Below are positions 20,801-31,519 of a stretch of DNA of 64,000 nucleotides, piece after piece. The notes below the pieces were generated by a model. It saw nothing but the letters and a program-made list of their open reading frames with translations, had not been told where the DNA came from and searched no databases. Source of the stretch: Brachybacterium sillae (GTDB taxonomy: Bacteria; Actinomycetota; Actinomycetes; Actinomycetales; Dermabacteraceae); contig NZ_JAFEUW010000001.1 of the NCBI RefSeq assembly GCF_025028335.1, forward strand, positions 62,001-126,000, in the 5' to 3' direction. How positions within the stretch are numbered: position 1 is the first letter of the stretch; each line of letters begins with the position of its first letter. The translations under genes were made by a program, and so were the position numbers.

Positions 20801-21162
20801 CGCGCCTGGCGGCGCTCGGTTTCGAGATCCTCGCGACGGAGGGTACTGCGTCGGTGCTGCGCCGCTCCGGGATCGCCTGCACGGTGCTGCGCAAGGCCAG
20901 TGAGGCCCGCGACGGCGACAGCGTCATCGAACTCATCGAGCGTGGGGAGATCGCCCTGGTGATCAACACGCCGTCCGGGTCGAACGCCCGCGCCGACGGG
21001 TATGCCATCCGGGCTGCGGCGACCAGTGTGGATGTCCCGATCATCACCACCCTGCAGGAGTTCAGCGCGGCGGTGCAGGCCATCGAGGCACTGCCCAGCG
21101 GCCCGTTCGCGGTGACCAGCCTGCAGCAGCATGTGGAGCGCCGCCGGGCGGTGACGGCATGA
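17842..21162 (+). CDS. carB: Carbamoyl-phosphate synthase large subunit
   Basis: A 1106-residue protein with duplicated ATP-grasp halves. The first half starts [28 protein letters not shown]; the second has [25 protein letters not shown] near residue 565. Each half carries an EMNPR- or EANPR-type metal motif ([27 protein letters not shown]). The C-terminal MGS-like allosteric domain ends at ERRRAVTA. It supplies carbamoyl phosphate for both pyrimidines and arginine. The start is the ATG at 17842, overlapping the carA stop. Confidence 0.98.
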   Translation: MPRRDDIRSVLVIGSGPIVIGQAAEFDYSGTQACRVLREEGLRVILVNSNPATIMTDPDIADATYVEPIDPDVIRSIIAAERPDAVLPTLGGQTALNAALALEERGILDEFGVEMIGASIDAIQKAEDRQRFKEVVERVGGESARSRICHSMDECLEAAEELGYPMVVRPSFTMGGLGSGMAYDEADLRRIAGDGLHYSPTTEVLLEESILGWKEFELELMRDRADNCVVVCSIENVDPVGVHTGDSVTVAPALTLTDVEMQRLRDLGIGIIREVGVDTGGCNVQFAVHPETGRVVVIEMNPRVSRSSALASKATGFPIAKIAARLAIGYTLDEIRNDITGTTPASFEPTLDYVVVKVPRFAFEKFPAADPTLTTTMKSVGEAMALGRSFTEALGKAQRSLDVPHATVDYALPVPTASEVSDLIDEARTPRDGRLVTISRALRAVAAGAVDRTETLERLHEATGIDPWFLDQLLLVEEIAQEVADAEVLDATVLRRAKRHGLSDAQIGQLRGSSAAVVHGVRRALGVVPVFKTVDTCAAEFASRTPYHYSSYDQETEVEPRDRPAVLILGSGPNRIGQGIEFDYSCVHAAFALAADHETVMINCNPETVSTDYDVADRLYFEPLTVEDVIEVYEAERAAGPVAGVIVQFGGQTPLRIARQLEQAGLPIIGTSPEAIDLAEDRGRFGRVLAEADLPAPPYGTAWALQDALEVARHVGYPVLVRPSYVLGGRGMEIVYDDEGLRDYVGRNLPAGGRAEAPILIDRFLDTAIEIDVDALHDGEELFVGGIMEHIEEAGIHSGDSACTLPPVSLSAAMQERIRRSTHAIAEGVGVRGLLNIQYALSQGVLYVLEANPRASRTVPFVSKATGVQLAQAASRVMAGESIAQLRESGMLPARGDGVDQPLDAPIAVKEAVLPFKRFRTTLGRAVDSLLGPEMRSTGEVMGLDATFPLAFAKSQLAIAGQGLPTAGRLFVSVADRDKRGIVMPVARLAALGFEILATEGTASVLRRSGIACTVLRKASEARDGDSVIELIERGEIALVINTPSGSNARADGYAIRAAATSVDVPIITTLQEFSAAVQAIEALPSGPFAVTSLQQHVERRRAVTA

Positions 21163-22046
21163 CCGCCGCTGTTCCCTTCGGCGCCCGCCTGGCACGAGCG
21201 ATGGGTGAGCACGGCCCGATCGTCGCCGGGATCGACCCCCATGCGCCGCTGTTGCAGACCTGGGGGCTGCCGGACACCGCCGACGGCGTGCGGCACTTCT
21301 CGGCCGCGGTGCTGGAGGCGGTCACCGGGCAGGTCGCGGCGATCAAGCCGCAGGCGGCCTTCTTCGAACGCCACGGCAGCGCCGGTGTCGCCGCCCTCGA
21401 GGAGCTGCTGGCGGCGGCCCGTGACCGCGGGGTGCTGACGATCCTCGACGCGAAACGCGGGGACATCGGCTCCACCATGGCCGCGTACGTCGAGGCGACC
21501 CTGGTCCCGGGAGCCCCGCTGGAGGCCGACGCGCTCACCGTCAGCCCGTACCTCGGGCCGGGCTCTCTGGACCCGGCGCTCGATGCTGTCCAGCAGCACG
21601 GCAAGGGCCTGTTCGTCCTGGCGCTGACCTCCAACCCCGACGGGCCGACGATCCAGCATGCCCGCACCGATCAGGGGGAGCCCGTCGCCGCCGTCATGGC
21701 CCGGTGGGCCGAGCAGCAGCACCGCGAGCTGCCCCTGCCCGGTGAGAACGGGGGAGGGGCCGGCACACGGGCCGAGCTCGGATCCGTCGGCCTGGTGATC
21801 GGTGCGACCGTCGGCTCCGCCGCCCGGGACCTCGGCCTGGATCTGGCCGGATCGCACTGGCCGATCCTCGCTCCCGGCTTCGGGGCACAGGGCGCCGGTC
21901 CCGCCGAGCTCACGAGCGTCTTCGGGCCGGCCCGTGACCGGGTGCTGGTCTCCGTCTCCCGCAGTCTGCTGCGGCACGGACCGTCCGTCGACGGCCTGCG
22001 CCGTGCCGCCCGGGATCTGCGTGCGGAGTACACCGGGGCGGCCTGA
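21159..22046 (+). CDS. pyrF: Orotidine 5'-phosphate decarboxylase, long type
   Basis: A 295-residue enzyme forming UMP from OMP. The catalytic [14 protein letters not shown] motif is near residue 95, and the preceding [13 protein letters not shown] is characteristic of the long subfamily found in mycobacteria. pyrD and pyrE are not in this operon. ATGA overlap with carB. This ends the pyrR-pyrF unit; a gap of about 190 nt follows. Confidence 0.96.
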   Translation: MTAAVPFGARLARAMGEHGPIVAGIDPHAPLLQTWGLPDTADGVRHFSAAVLEAVTGQVAAIKPQAAFFERHGSAGVAALEELLAAARDRGVLTILDAKRGDIGSTMAAYVEATLVPGAPLEADALTVSPYLGPGSLDPALDAVQQHGKGLFVLALTSNPDGPTIQHARTDQGEPVAAVMARWAEQQHRELPLPGENGGGAGTRAELGSVGLVIGATVGSAARDLGLDLAGSHWPILAPGFGAQGAGPAELTSVFGPARDRVLVSVSRSLLRHGPSVDGLRRAARDLRAEYTGAA

Positions 22047-22233
22047 TCCGGCCCGGGCGGGTCGCCGTGGGATCGGGCATCCCCCGGGAGTTCGCTGCGA
22101 CCTGCCCGAGGACTTGCCGAGAATGTGCTCTGCACTGCACGATCAGGGTTAGGCTCATGCCCAACCACACCAGGTCGGATCCGAGGGGATCCGCACCGCA
22201 CCCGATGCACCCGAGAGAACACGAGGTATCACC

Positions 22234-22560
22234 GTGGCCCTCCCCCCTCTTTCCCCGGAGCAGCGCGCTGAGGCGCTGAAGAAGGCGGCCGAGGCACGCC
22301 GCGAGCGCGCGGCCATCAAGGCCCGGCTCAAAGACAGCACCGGCCGTCGCGGCGAGGAGATCGCCAAGGTGCTCAAGGAGGCCGAGACCAACGAGGTCAT
22401 CGGGCGTCTGCGCGTGTCCGCGCTGCTGGAGTCCCTTCCCGGCGTGGGCAAGGTGAAGGCGCAGCAGATCATGGAGGAGATCGGCATCTCCCCGTCCCGC
22501 AAGCTCCGCGGCCTCGGCTCCCACCAGGCCGAGAAGCTCGTCGCGCACTTCTCGGAGTGA
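22234..22560 (+). CDS. mihF: Integration host factor, actinobacterial type (mIHF)
   Basis: A 108-residue nucleoid protein with the lineage-specific fold: a long charged N-terminal helix ([16 protein letters not shown]) and an H2TH-like DNA-binding segment [21 protein letters not shown]. It bends DNA and is essential in mycobacteria. The GTG start follows an ACACGAGG-type site. The 22047-22233 gap ahead of it shows an AT-richer stretch near 22140-22160 (GATCAGGGTTAGGCTCATG) but no clear promoter pair. GTGA overlap with gmk. Confidence 0.95.
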   Translation: MALPPLSPEQRAEALKKAAEARRERAAIKARLKDSTGRRGEEIAKVLKEAETNEVIGRLRVSALLESLPGVGKVKAQQIMEEIGISPSRKLRGLGSHQAEKLVAHFSE

Positions 22561-23162
22561 GTCATCCCGTCGCGGGCGGCCCGGGGGATCGGGCCGCCCG
22601 CGTCACGGTTCTGGCCGGGCCCACCGCGGTGGGAAAGGGCACGGTCAGCGCTGCCGTGCGACGGAACCACCCGGAGATCTGGGTGTCCGTCTCCGCGACC
22701 ACCCGGCCTCCGCGCCCGGGGGAGGTCGACGGAGTCCACTACCACTTCGTGAGCCCCGAGCAGTTCGATGACTTCGTCGCCTCGGGAGACATGCTCGAGT
22801 GGGCGGTCGTCCACGGGGTCCACCGCTACGGCACCCTCAGAGGACCGGTCCAGCGGGCTGTCGCCGAGGGCCTCCCGGTGCTGCTCGAGGTCGACCTCGC
22901 CGGGGCGCGGCAGATCCGGCAGGCGTTGCCGGAGGCTCAGTTGGTGTTCCTCGCGCCCCCTGATTGGGACACCCTCGTCGAACGCCTCGTCGGCCGGGGG
23001 ACCGAGGACGCCGAGGAGCGTGCCCGTCGACTGGAGACCGCGAAGGTGGAACTCGCCGCGGAACCCGAGTTCGACGTCACCGTGGTGAACGATGAGGTGG
23101 AGCGCGCCGCCGCCGAGCTCGCGCGCCTCATGGGCATACCCTCGGCCGGGCAGCGGTCCTGA
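22557..23162 (+). CDS. gmk: Guanylate kinase
   Basis: A 201-residue kinase phosphorylating GMP to GDP. The P-loop GPTAVGKGT is at residues 21-29. The GMP-binding [22 protein letters not shown] and [13 protein letters not shown] motifs are intact, and the R-rich lid ([16 protein letters not shown]) is present. The GTG overlaps the mihF stop; the mihF-gmk-rpoZ-coaBC-metK order is conserved in actinobacteria. Confidence 0.97.
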   Translation: MSHPVAGGPGDRAARVTVLAGPTAVGKGTVSAAVRRNHPEIWVSVSATTRPPRPGEVDGVHYHFVSPEQFDDFVASGDMLEWAVVHGVHRYGTLRGPVQRAVAEGLPVLLEVDLAGARQIRQALPEAQLVFLAPPDWDTLVERLVGRGTEDAEERARRLETAKVELAAEPEFDVTVVNDEVERAAAELARLMGIPSAGQRS

Positions 23163-23327
23163 CCCGAGACTCCCGGTGCTGCCCGGGGCGCCAGGCCCTC
23201 TGCCGCACTCCGCTCCCGGCCGCGGTGCCGCAGCTCACGTCGCCCGATCCCGTGGCCCCTGGCCGCCCGGCCGCCCCGGGGCGTATCCTGAACAGTCGCA
23301 CCCCGTCCAGCAGTGAAAGGGTCCTCC

Positions 23328-23684
23328 GTGTCCGGAACCGTCGCCCAGCCCGAGGGCATCACGAACCCGCCGATCGACGACCTGCTCGAGCACGTCGACT
23401 CCAAGTACGCGCTGGTGCTGTACGCGGCCAAGCGCGCCCGCCAGATCAACGCCTACTACGCGCAGCTCTCCGAGGGCCTGCCCGAGAACGTCGGGCCGCT
23501 GGTGGATGTCGACTCGCAGGAGAAGTCCCTCTCCATCGCGCTGCGGGAGATCGACGAGGAGCTGCTGGTGTCCCGTGAGGTCACCGAGGAGGAGCTCGCT
23601 CAGAAGGCGGCCTCCGCCCCCGCTCCGCTGGAGCTCGGGGACGACGCCCCGCTGCCCCCGGACGTCGGCTTCGGCACCTACTGA
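23328..23684 (+). CDS. rpoZ: RNA polymerase omega subunit
   Basis: A 118-residue omega subunit. The signature [29 protein letters not shown] is near residue 13, where it clamps the beta-prime C-terminus. The GTG at 23328 is preferred over the GTG at 23313 because AAAGGG sits at the right distance for it. A -10-like TATCCT lies at 23284-23289 in the gap after gmk. The acidic tail [11 protein letters not shown] is usual. Confidence 0.95.
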   Translation: MSGTVAQPEGITNPPIDDLLEHVDSKYALVLYAAKRARQINAYYAQLSEGLPENVGPLVDVDSQEKSLSIALREIDEELLVSREVTEEELAQKAASAPAPLELGDDAPLPPDVGFGTY

Positions 23685-23707
23685 GCCACCTCCACGCCGC
23701 GACCGCC

Positions 23708-25045
23708 ATGGCCTCCGACGACCTGCCTTGCGCTGCCGCCGGATCCGCCCGCTCGCACGCTGAGCGGGTGCGGGGCCTGGACGGCGCCCGCGTCCTCGTC
23801 GGCGTCTGTGGCGGCATCGCCGCCTACAAGGCCGCGCACCTGGTGCGCGGCCTCGTCGCGTCCGGGGCACAGGTGCATGTGGTGCCCACCCCCGCCTCCC
23901 TGCAGTTCGTGGGCGCCGCCACCTGGGAGGCCCTCAGCCACCATCCCGTGCGCACCTCCGTGTTCGAGGACGTCGACCAGGTCGCCCATGTGCGCCTCGG
24001 ACAGGAGGCCGACCTGGTGGTGGTCGCCCCCGCCACCGCGGATCTGCTGGCCCGGGTGCGGATGGGGCGCGCCGATGATCTCCTCGCCGCCGGTCTGCTG
24101 GTCACCCGCGCCCCGGTGATCATGGCCCCCGCCATGCACACCGAGATGTGGGAGCACCCCGCCACCCGCGAGAACGTGGAGGTGCTGCGGCGCCGCGGCG
24201 TGCACGTGATGGACCCCGCCGTCGGTCGTCTCACCGGTGCGGACTCCGGGCCCGGTCGGCTGCCCGAGCCCGAGTCGATCCTCGACCGGGTGCGGGCCGT
24301 CGCCGAGGCCCCCCGGGACGCCGAGGGACGGGTGCGGCAGGACCTCGCCGGGCAGCGCGTCCTCATCAGCGCCGGCGGGACCCGAGAGGACCTCGACCCG
24401 GTGCGCTACCTCACCAATGCCTCCTCCGGGAAACAGGGGTGGGCCCTCGCCGAGGCCGCCCTCGCCCGCGGGGCCCAGGTGACCCTGCTCGCCGCCACCG
24501 TGGACCGGGAGACACCCTCCGGGGCCCGCCGCCGGGATGTGCGCTCCGCCGAGGACCTCGCGGCGGCAGTCGCCGAGGAACGCGGACAGCACGACGTGCT
24601 CATCATGGCCGCCGCCGTGGCGGATTTCACGCCGACCACCCGGGGCGCCGCGAAGATCAAGAAGGACGACTCCGGCGGAGTGCCGGAACTGCCGCTGCGC
24701 CGCACCCCGGACATCCTGGCCGAGAGCGTGCAGGCGCGGCACGACGGCGCCCCGTCCCCGAGGGTGATCGTCGGTTTCGCCGCGGAGACCGGCGACGATG
24801 CCGCCACGGCTCTCGAGCACGCCCGTCAGAAGGCCCGCCGCAAGGGCGCCGATCTGCTGGTCGTCAACGACGTCAGCGGGGATGTGTTCGGCAGCGACCG
24901 CAACGCCGTGCACATGCTCGACGCAACGGGGGAGGAGCTCTCCCGCGCGGAGGGCTCGAAGACCGCCGTCGCCCACGCGGTGCTCGACGCGGTGGTCGAG
25001 TGTGCGGCGGAGGCCCTGGATCGTCGGGGTGGGGACGTACCCTGA
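23708..25045 (+). CDS. coaBC: Bifunctional phosphopantothenoylcysteine decarboxylase/synthetase
   Basis: A 445-residue enzyme for two steps of coenzyme A synthesis. The N-terminal flavoprotein CoaC domain begins [21 protein letters not shown], with [16 protein letters not shown] carrying the catalytic residues. The CoaB domain starts [24 protein letters not shown] near residue 222, and the conserved KIKKD lies near residue 320. It is 23 nt after rpoZ. Confidence 0.96.
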   Translation: MASDDLPCAAAGSARSHAERVRGLDGARVLVGVCGGIAAYKAAHLVRGLVASGAQVHVVPTPASLQFVGAATWEALSHHPVRTSVFEDVDQVAHVRLGQEADLVVVAPATADLLARVRMGRADDLLAAGLLVTRAPVIMAPAMHTEMWEHPATRENVEVLRRRGVHVMDPAVGRLTGADSGPGRLPEPESILDRVRAVAEAPRDAEGRVRQDLAGQRVLISAGGTREDLDPVRYLTNASSGKQGWALAEAALARGAQVTLLAATVDRETPSGARRRDVRSAEDLAAAVAEERGQHDVLIMAAAVADFTPTTRGAAKIKKDDSGGVPELPLRRTPDILAESVQARHDGAPSPRVIVGFAAETGDDAATALEHARQKARRKGADLLVVNDVSGDVFGSDRNAVHMLDATGEELSRAEGSKTAVAHAVLDAVVECAAEALDRRGGDVP

Positions 25046-25053
25046 AGGGTATG

Positions 25054-26256
25054 ATGTCCCAGGACCTGCGATCCTTCACCTCGGAATCCGTGACCGAGGG
25101 CCACCCGGACAAGATCTGCGACCAGATCTCCGACGCCATCCTCGACGACCTCCTGCGCCAGGACATCGGCTCCCGCGTCGCGGTGGAGACCCTCGTGACC
25201 ACCGGCCTCGTCCACGTGGCCGGGGAGGTCCGCACCGAGGGTTACAGCGACGTCGCGCGGGTCGTGAGGGATGTGATCCGGGAGATCGGCTACGACTCCT
25301 CCGCCAAGGGCTTCGACGCCGACTCCTGCGGCATCGAGGTGTCGATCGGTGCCCAGTCCTCCGACATCGCCCTCGGGGTCGACGAATCCTCCGAGCGGCG
25401 CGACGGCTCCACCGAGCGTTTCGCCGAGCTCGGGGCCGGCGATCAGGGCCTGATGTTCGGCTACGCCTGCTCCGACACCCCCGAGCTGATGCCGCTGCCG
25501 ATCCACGCCGCTCACCGCCTCTCACAGAACCTCTCCCGCGCCCGGCGCGACGAGGTGCTGCCGTACCTGCGCCCCGATGGCAAGACCCAGGTCACCATCG
25601 GGTACGACGACGACGGCGTGGCACGGTCCGTCGAGGCCGTCGTGGTCTCCACCCAGCACGCCGACGAGGTCGACCTCATGGCGCAGCTTTCGCCCGCGAT
25701 CCAGCGGGTGGTCATCGCGCCCGTCCTCGAGGATCTCGCCGCCCAGGGCCTCGACATCAGCGGCACCCGTCTGCACGTGAACCCCACCGGGCGTTTCGTC
25801 ATCGGTGGCCCCAAGGGTGACGCCGGGCTCACCGGCCGCAAGATCATCGTCGACACCTACGGAGGCATGGCCCGCCACGGTGGCGGCGCCTTCTCCGGCA
25901 AGGACCCCTCGAAGGTGGACCGCTCCGCCGCCTACGCCATGCGGTGGGTGGCGAAGAACGTCGTCGCGGCGGGTCTGGCCCAGCGCTGCGAGGTGCAGGT
26001 GGCGTACGCCATCGGCCGGGCGGAGCCTGTCGGCCTGTACGTGGAGACCTTCGGCACCGGTGTGCGGCCCGATCGGGAGCTCGCCGCCGCCATCCGTAAG
26101 GTGTTCGATCTGCGGCCCGCGGCGATCATCGAGGCGCTCGACCTGCTGCGGCCGATCTACTCTCTGACCTCCGTCCACGGCCACTTCGGGCGGGAGCTGC
26201 CGGAGTTCACCTGGGAACGGACCGACCGTGCCGAGGAGCTGGAGCGAGCCCTGTGA
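25054..26256 (+). CDS. metK: S-adenosylmethionine synthetase
   Basis: A 400-residue enzyme making SAM from methionine and ATP. The motifs are [18 protein letters not shown] at the N-terminus, [12 protein letters not shown] near residue 128, and the P-loop-like [19 protein letters not shown] near residue 275. The second of two tandem ATG codons (25054) is preferred, because GAAGGG would be only 1-2 nt from the first. No SAM riboswitch is visible in the 8-nt gap after coaBC. GTGA overlap with hisI. Confidence 0.97.
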   Translation: MSQDLRSFTSESVTEGHPDKICDQISDAILDDLLRQDIGSRVAVETLVTTGLVHVAGEVRTEGYSDVARVVRDVIREIGYDSSAKGFDADSCGIEVSIGAQSSDIALGVDESSERRDGSTERFAELGAGDQGLMFGYACSDTPELMPLPIHAAHRLSQNLSRARRDEVLPYLRPDGKTQVTIGYDDDGVARSVEAVVVSTQHADEVDLMAQLSPAIQRVVIAPVLEDLAAQGLDISGTRLHVNPTGRFVIGGPKGDAGLTGRKIIVDTYGGMARHGGGAFSGKDPSKVDRSAAYAMRWVAKNVVAAGLAQRCEVQVAYAIGRAEPVGLYVETFGTGVRPDRELAAAIRKVFDLRPAAIIEALDLLRPIYSLTSVHGHFGRELPEFTWERTDRAEELERAL

Positions 26257-26660
26257 GCGGGGGGCCCGCCCCCGAGGGCCCGGCCGGTCTCGACCCGGAG
26301 CTCGCAGCCCGGATCCGCCGCGACCCGCAGGGCCTGATCCCCGCCGTGATCCAGGACGCCACCAGCCGGGACGTGCTGATGGTCGGGTGGATGAGCGACG
26401 AGGCCCTGCACCGCACGCTCACGGAGGGTCGCGTGACATTCTGGTCGCGCTCCCGCCGGGAGCTGTGGCGCAAGGGTGACACCAGCGGCCACGTCCAGTG
26501 GGTGCGCTCGGTGGCCCTCGACTGCGACGCCGACACCCTGCTCGTGACCGTCGACCAGGTCGGCCCGGCCTGCCACCGCGGCACCCGTACCTGCTTCGAC
26601 GGCGGGGACCTGGCCGTGCACGTCCTCGATCCCGCCGACCGTGAGGAGACCCTCCCGTGA
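26253..26660 (+). CDS. hisI: Phosphoribosyl-AMP cyclohydrolase
   Basis: A 135-residue histidine-pathway enzyme opening the PR-AMP ring. The motifs are [31 protein letters not shown], the metal-binding DCDADTLLV and the zinc-binding [12 protein letters not shown]. It lacks the HisE domain, as usual in actinobacteria. The GTG start overlaps the metK stop and its own stop overlaps trpE, so it bridges the metK and trp units. Confidence 0.96.
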   Translation: MSGGPAPEGPAGLDPELAARIRRDPQGLIPAVIQDATSRDVLMVGWMSDEALHRTLTEGRVTFWSRSRRELWRKGDTSGHVQWVRSVALDCDADTLLVTVDQVGPACHRGTRTCFDGGDLAVHVLDPADREETLP

Positions 26661-28288
26661 TCGACCCGGCCCCCACCCCCGACCGCTCCGCCAGCACGGA
26701 CGGGTCTGCCGCCGCGGTCCCTGCCGCCTCGGATGCCTACCCCGAACTCGTCGCGGGACGGGAGGGGGAGGACCTCGGCCGAGTACGACCCGACCGCGAG
26801 GGCTTCCGCGCCCTCGCCGCCCGCCAGCGCATCGTTCCCGTCACCATGCGCGTGCTCGCCGATGAGGACACCCCCATCAGCCTGTACCGGAGGGTCGTCG
26901 GCGACGGCGACGCCCGCGGCACCTTCCTGCTGGAATCGGCGGGGGAGGGCCAGGACTCCCGCTGGTCGATCATCGGGGCCCCCGCCCGGGCGGTCCTCAC
27001 CGAGACCGAGGGGCGCACTCGCTGGTTCGGCGATGTCCCGGCCGGCGTCCCCACGGACGGCAGCCCCCTGGAGACTCTGCGCGCCGTCGCGGGGGCCTTC
27101 CGCAGCGCCCGCATCCCCGGTCTGCCGCCGTTCACCGGGGGACTGGTCGGGATGATCTCCTACGACGCCGTGCGCGAATGGGAGACGCTGCCCGATGCCC
27201 CGCCCGATGAGATCGGGGTGCCGGAGATCTCCGTCCTGCTGGCGCAGGATGTCCTGGTGCACGACGCCGTCGACGGCAGTGTGCTGCTGGTCGCCAACGC
27301 GCTGAACCTCAACGGCACCGACGAGGGAGTGGACGCCGCCTACGACGACGCCCTGCGCCGCCTGGAAGACCTGCGGGAGGCGCTGCGCCGGCCGGTGCGC
27401 TCCGCCCCGGTCGTGCACGACAGCCCCGGAGCCCCCGAGCCGGTCGCCCGCACCGCCCCGGAGGACTATCAGAGGGCCGTGGAGGACGCCGTCCGCGACA
27501 TCGTCGACGGGGAGATCTTCCAAGTGGTGCCCTCGCAGCGCTTCTCCCTGCCGACCTCCGCCGACCCGCTGGCGGTGTACCGGGTGCTGCGACGCATGAA
27601 CCCCAGCCCGTACATGTACCTGCTGCGGACCGTCGACGGGCAGGGGGAGCCGCTGGACATCGTCGGTGCCAGCCCCGAATCCCTGGTGACGGTGCGCCGG
27701 CGCACCGCCACCACCCATCCGATCGCCGGCTCCCGGCCCCGCGGCGCCACTCCCGAGGAGGACGCCCGCATCGCCGAGGAGCTGCTGGCCGATCCGAAGG
27801 AGCGCTCCGAGCATCTGATGCTGGTGGACCTCGCCCGCAACGACCTGCAGAAGGTCTGTGACCCCGGCAGTGTCGTGGTGCGGGACATGATGCACATCGA
27901 GCGGTACTCCCACATCCAGCACATCGTCTCCACCGTCACCGGCACCCTGCGTGAGGGGCAGGGGGCGTACGAGACCCTGCGGGCGACCTTCCCGGCGGGC
28001 ACGCTCTCCGGGGCCCCGAAGCCCAGCGCCATGCGGATCATCGACCGACTGGAGCCGGTGCGCCGCGGCGTCTACGGCGGCACCGTCGGGTACATCGACT
28101 TCGTCGGCGACATGGACATGGCCATCGCCATCCGCACCGCCGTGCTGAAGAACGGCACCGCGCACGTCCAGGCCGGGGGTGGGGTGGTCGCCGACTCGGT
28201 GCCGGTGATGGAGCACCGCGAGTCCCAGACCAAGGCCGCCGCCGCCCTGCGGGCCGTCGCCGCCGCGAGCACCCTGCGGGAGATTTGA
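26657..28288 (+). CDS. trpE: Anthranilate synthase component I
   Basis: A 543-residue chorismate-utilising enzyme, the first step to tryptophan. The feedback-site LLES motif is in GTFLLESAGEGQDSRWSI near residue 97. The chorismate-binding domain has NPSPYMYLLRT, the PIAGSRPRGATPEED stretch and TLSGAPKPSAMRIID. The glutaminase subunit TrpG is not nearby. GTG start with GTGA overlap with hisI. No leader peptide or T-box is visible, since there is no intergenic gap. Confidence 0.96.
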   Translation: MIDPAPTPDRSASTDGSAAAVPAASDAYPELVAGREGEDLGRVRPDREGFRALAARQRIVPVTMRVLADEDTPISLYRRVVGDGDARGTFLLESAGEGQDSRWSIIGAPARAVLTETEGRTRWFGDVPAGVPTDGSPLETLRAVAGAFRSARIPGLPPFTGGLVGMISYDAVREWETLPDAPPDEIGVPEISVLLAQDVLVHDAVDGSVLLVANALNLNGTDEGVDAAYDDALRRLEDLREALRRPVRSAPVVHDSPGAPEPVARTAPEDYQRAVEDAVRDIVDGEIFQVVPSQRFSLPTSADPLAVYRVLRRMNPSPYMYLLRTVDGQGEPLDIVGASPESLVTVRRRTATTHPIAGSRPRGATPEEDARIAEELLADPKERSEHLMLVDLARNDLQKVCDPGSVVVRDMMHIERYSHIQHIVSTVTGTLREGQGAYETLRATFPAGTLSGAPKPSAMRIIDRLEPVRRGVYGGTVGYIDFVGDMDMAIAIRTAVLKNGTAHVQAGGGVVADSVPVMEHRESQTKAAAALRAVAAASTLREI

Positions 28289-28291
28289 CCC

Positions 28292-28957
28292 GTGCTGTCA
28301 CGTCGTGCCCTCGTCCTGACCGAGCTCGCCGTGTCGGTGCTGCTGCTGGGCCTGTCCCGCGCCACCTGGGTGCGGGCCCTCGGCTCGACGCTCGCCGGTG
28401 CCCGGACCGAGGTGGAGGTGATCGGCTCCGCCGCCGCCCCCGCGGTCGTCGCGCTCGGAGTGGTCGGGGCCGCTGCGGCCCTCGCCACCACGCTGTCCTC
28501 GCCCCGGGTGCGGTGGGTGACCGGCCCGGTGACCGCCCTCGCCGGCGCCGGGATCGTCGCGGCCTCGGCCCTGGTGCTCGCCGATCCGGCCCAGGCAGCC
28601 GTCGCCGGGGTCGCGGACGCGACCGGGGTGCGCGGTGCGCAGATCGAGGCGAGCGCCACCTTCTGGCCGATCGTCGCTCTGGTGCTCGGCGGACTGCTGG
28701 CCGCCCTCGGTGTCCTCACCCTGGTGGCCGGGCGCGGATGGAACACACGGCGCACCCGGTCGCGGTACCAGCGGGCCGACGCCGCCGGGGCCGTGCCCCC
28801 ACCGGATGACGAGCTCGACCACGCCGGTGGCCCGGCCGCCACCGCCACCACAGCGACCGGGGTCGCTCCGGTCGGAGGCCCCTCCGGCAGCGAGGCCTCG
28901 GACGACCCCGCGGGGGACTGGGACGCCCTCAGCCGCGGTGAGGACCCCACCGCCTGA
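28292..28957 (+). CDS. Trp-region-associated membrane protein
   Basis: A 221-residue integral membrane protein with about four hydrophobic helices (near residues 9-26, 47-68, 72-95 and 121-143) and a hydrophilic Asp/Gly-rich cytoplasmic tail. It matches the TIGR 'Trp region conserved hypothetical membrane protein' family found after trpE in actinobacteria (Rv1610-like). Function unknown; tryptophan-related transport or sensing is guessed from context only. It starts 3 nt after trpE. Confidence 0.8.
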   Translation: MLSRRALVLTELAVSVLLLGLSRATWVRALGSTLAGARTEVEVIGSAAAPAVVALGVVGAAAALATTLSSPRVRWVTGPVTALAGAGIVAASALVLADPAQAAVAGVADATGVRGAQIEASATFWPIVALVLGGLLAALGVLTLVAGRGWNTRRTRSRYQRADAAGAVPPPDDELDHAGGPAATATTATGVAPVGGPSGSEASDDPAGDWDALSRGEDPTA

Positions 28958-29080
28958 GCCCAGCCCCGGGCAGCAGCGCGCGACCCGGGACGGGACCGGT
29001 CCGCCGTGGTCCGACGTGGCAGAATGGGCGGGGCCTGGCACCCCACCGGCCCCGTGTCGCTCCCCGATGGAAGGCAGCCC

Positions 29081-29311
29081 ATGTCCAAGACCTACGTCGT
29101 CCCGCCCGCCCCGCCGCACAACGAGGGCAAGACCCTCGCCGCCTGGGTGATGTTCGCGGGCGTCGTGCTCGGTTCCGCCGTCGCTGCGATCGGTCTTGGC
29201 ATGCTGAACTGGCTGATCGTCGCCGTCGGCGCGGCCATCGTCCTGGCCACGATCGTCGCGAGCGTCGGCCTGCGCGCTGCCGGCCACGGCCAGGTCGCGC
29301 GTCGCCGCTGA
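29081..29311 (+). CDS. Small HGxxPAAW-type membrane protein
   Basis: A 76-residue protein with two predicted membrane helices. The N-terminal motif here reads [10 protein letters not shown], a variant of the family's HGxxPAAW. This short family sits between trpE and trpC in many actinobacteria. A GGAAGG ribosome-binding site is 6-7 nt before the ATG. The function is not known. Confidence 0.8.
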   Translation: MSKTYVVPPAPPHNEGKTLAAWVMFAGVVLGSAVAAIGLGMLNWLIVAVGAAIVLATIVASVGLRAAGHGQVARRR

Positions 29312-29312
29312 G

Positions 29313-30167
29313 ATGGCCTCGGGGACCGTTCTCGACGAGATCATCGCAGGGGTCCGGGAGGACCTCGCCGTCCGCCGCGCCGCCACACCGCCGCCGGCCC
29401 TCGAGGAGCGTCTCGCCGAGCGGGCCCCCGCGCGGGACGCCCTCGCGTCGCTGCGGGGGGACGGCCGCACCCTCGGTCTGATCGCCGAGGTCAAACGCCG
29501 CAGCCCCTCCAAGGGTGATCTCGCGGCGATCCCCGACCCCGCCGCTCTCGCCGCCGTCTATGCGCAGGCCGGGGCGAGCGCCGTCTCCGTCCTCACCGAG
29601 CAGCGTCGCTTCGGAGGATCGCTCGCGGACCTCGACGCCGTCCGTGCGCGGGTCGACGCCCCGGTGCTGCGCAAGGACTTCGTCGTCGACCCGTACCAGG
29701 TGCTCGAGGCCCGCGCCCACGGTGCCGACCTCGTGCTGCTGATCGTCGCGGCCCTCTCCCCGGCGCAGCTGCAGGAGCTCCACGCACAGATCACCGAGCT
29801 CGGCATGACCGCGCTGGTCGAGACCCATGACCTCGCCGAGCTGGAGACCGCCCTCGCCCTCGATGCCGCCGCCCCCGGGGGCAGCCCGCTGATCGGCGTC
29901 AACGCCCGCGATCTGCGCACTCTCGAGGTGGACCTCGCCCGCGCCGCCGACGTCCTGCGCCACATGCCCTCTCACGTCCTCGCGGTCGGCGAATCCGCCG
30001 TCGTCGGGGTGGAGGACGTCGAGTCCTACGCCGTGGCCGGCGCCGATGCCGTCCTGGTGGGGGAGGCCCTGGTCCGTCAGGGTGACCCCTCCGCCTCCGT
30101 CCGCGCCTTCCGCGCCGTCGCCCGACGCGGCCGCCCGACCATCCCCACCCGGGAGGAACACGCATGA
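29313..30167 (+). CDS. trpC: Indole-3-glycerol-phosphate synthase
   Basis: A 284-residue TIM barrel closing CdRP to indole glycerol phosphate. The catalytic Lys lies in [14 protein letters not shown] near residue 55, with [12 protein letters not shown], the ETHDLAELE segment and [13 protein letters not shown]. It begins 1 nt after the small membrane gene and overlaps trpB by ATGA. trpD and trpF are absent from the cluster. Confidence 0.97.
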   Translation: MASGTVLDEIIAGVREDLAVRRAATPPPALEERLAERAPARDALASLRGDGRTLGLIAEVKRRSPSKGDLAAIPDPAALAAVYAQAGASAVSVLTEQRRFGGSLADLDAVRARVDAPVLRKDFVVDPYQVLEARAHGADLVLLIVAALSPAQLQELHAQITELGMTALVETHDLAELETALALDAAAPGGSPLIGVNARDLRTLEVDLARAADVLRHMPSHVLAVGESAVVGVEDVESYAVAGADAVLVGEALVRQGDPSASVRAFRAVARRGRPTIPTREEHA

Positions 30168-31519
30168 GCACCGAGACCCCGCGTCACGACACCGCCGAGC
30201 TGCCGCTGCGCGAGCACTCCGGCCCGTACTTCGGGCGTTTCGGCGGGGCCTTCCTGCCGGAGGCTCTGGTGCCCGCCCTGCAGGAGCTCACCGAAGCCGC
30301 CGACAAGGCCCTGGTCGATCCCGAGTTCCTCGCCGACCTCGATCGCCTGGGCCGTGAGTTCACCGGACGCCCCAGCCTGCTCACCGAGGCCCCCCGCTTC
30401 TCCCGTCTCGCCGACGGTGCCCGGATCCTGCTCAAGCGGGAGGACCTGAACCACACCGGCAGCCACAAGGTCAACAACGTGCTGGGGCAGGCACTGCTAA
30501 CGGTGCGGATGGGCAAGAAGCGGGTGATCGCGGAGACCGGCGCCGGGCAGCACGGCGTCGCCACCGCCACCGCCGCCGCCCTGTTCGGACTGGACTGCAC
30601 CATCTACATGGGCGCCGAGGACACCCGCCGCCAGGCCCTGAACGTCGCCCGCATGAGGCTTCTCGGGGCCGAGGTGGTGCCCGTCGAACACGGCTCCCGG
30701 ACCCTCAAGGACGCCATCAACGAGGCCTTCCGGGACTGGGTGACGAACGTCGAGACGACCAACTACGTCTTCGGCACCGTCGCCGGGCCGCACCCGTTCC
30801 CGACCCTGGTGCGGAACTTCCAGAAGATCATCGGTGAGGAGGCCCGCGAGCAGACTCTGGAGCGCGTCGGACGCCTGCCCGATGCGGTCGTCGCCTGCGT
30901 CGGCGGCGGCTCCAACGCCATGGGCATCTTCCACGCCTTCCTCGACGACCCCGAGGTGCGGCTGATCGGCTGCGAGGCCGCCGGCGACGGCATGGACACC
31001 GACCGTCACGCCGCCACCATCTCGAAGGGCCGCCCCGGGGTGCTGCACGGCGCGCGCAGCTTCCTGCTGCAGGACGAGGACGGGCAGACGATCGAGTCCC
31101 ACTCCATCTCCGCCGGCCTCGACTACCCGGGTGTCGGGCCCGAGCATTCATGGCTGGCGGACATCGGCCGCGCCGAGTACCGGGGGATCTCCGACGCCGA
31201 GGCGATGGACGCCTTCGCCCTGCTGTCCATGACCGAGGGCATCATGCCCGCCATCGAATCGGCGCACGCCCTCGCCGGGGCCCTCGCCCTCGGCCGGGAG
31301 CTCGGCCCGCAGGCCGTGATCGTGGTGAGCCTCTCCGGTCGCGGTGACAAGGACGTCGACTCCGCCTCGACCTGGTTCGGCCTCGGCGGCGGCGACGTCG
31401 ATCCGGCGTCCGCCCGCGGCGACCTCGCCGCCCTCAAGACCCTGGCCCGCACCACCCTCGACGGACCCGGCACCGTGCCGGACCAGCTGTCCGCGAACCC
31501 CCAGGAGGAACAGCGATGA
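30164..31519 (+). CDS. trpB: Tryptophan synthase beta subunit
   Basis: A 451-residue PLP enzyme joining indole and serine. The cofactor lysine is in [14 protein letters not shown] near residue 102, the GAGQHG loop follows, and the phosphate-binding VGGGSNAMG lies near residue 245. The C-terminal extension of about 40 residues past the usual end ([20 protein letters not shown]...) is longer than in E. coli (397). ATGA overlaps on both sides. Confidence 0.98.
   Translation: MSTETPRHDTAELPLREHSGPYFGRFGGAFLPEALVPALQELTEAADKALVDPEFLADLDRLGREFTGRPSLLTEAPRFSRLADGARILLKREDLNHTGSHKVNNVLGQALLTVRMGKKRVIAETGAGQHGVATATAAALFGLDCTIYMGAEDTRRQALNVARMRLLGAEVVPVEHGSRTLKDAINEAFRDWVTNVETTNYVFGTVAGPHPFPTLVRNFQKIIGEEAREQTLERVGRLPDAVVACVGGGSNAMGIFHAFLDDPEVRLIGCEAAGDGMDTDRHAATISKGRPGVLHGARSFLLQDEDGQTIESHSISAGLDYPGVGPEHSWLADIGRAEYRGISDAEAMDAFALLSMTEGIMPAIESAHALAGALALGRELGPQAVIVVSLSGRGDKDVDSASTWFGLGGGDVDPASARGDLAALKTLARTTLDGPGTVPDQLSANPQEEQR

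Noticed and set aside
16924-21162. 1412-codon frame containing carB
   Set aside because: The first 300 codons are the wrong frame of carA; carB begins at 17842 with the usual one-base overlap.
25030-25053. SAM riboswitch upstream of metK
   Set aside because: Only 8 nt separate coaBC and metK; there is no room for an aptamer.
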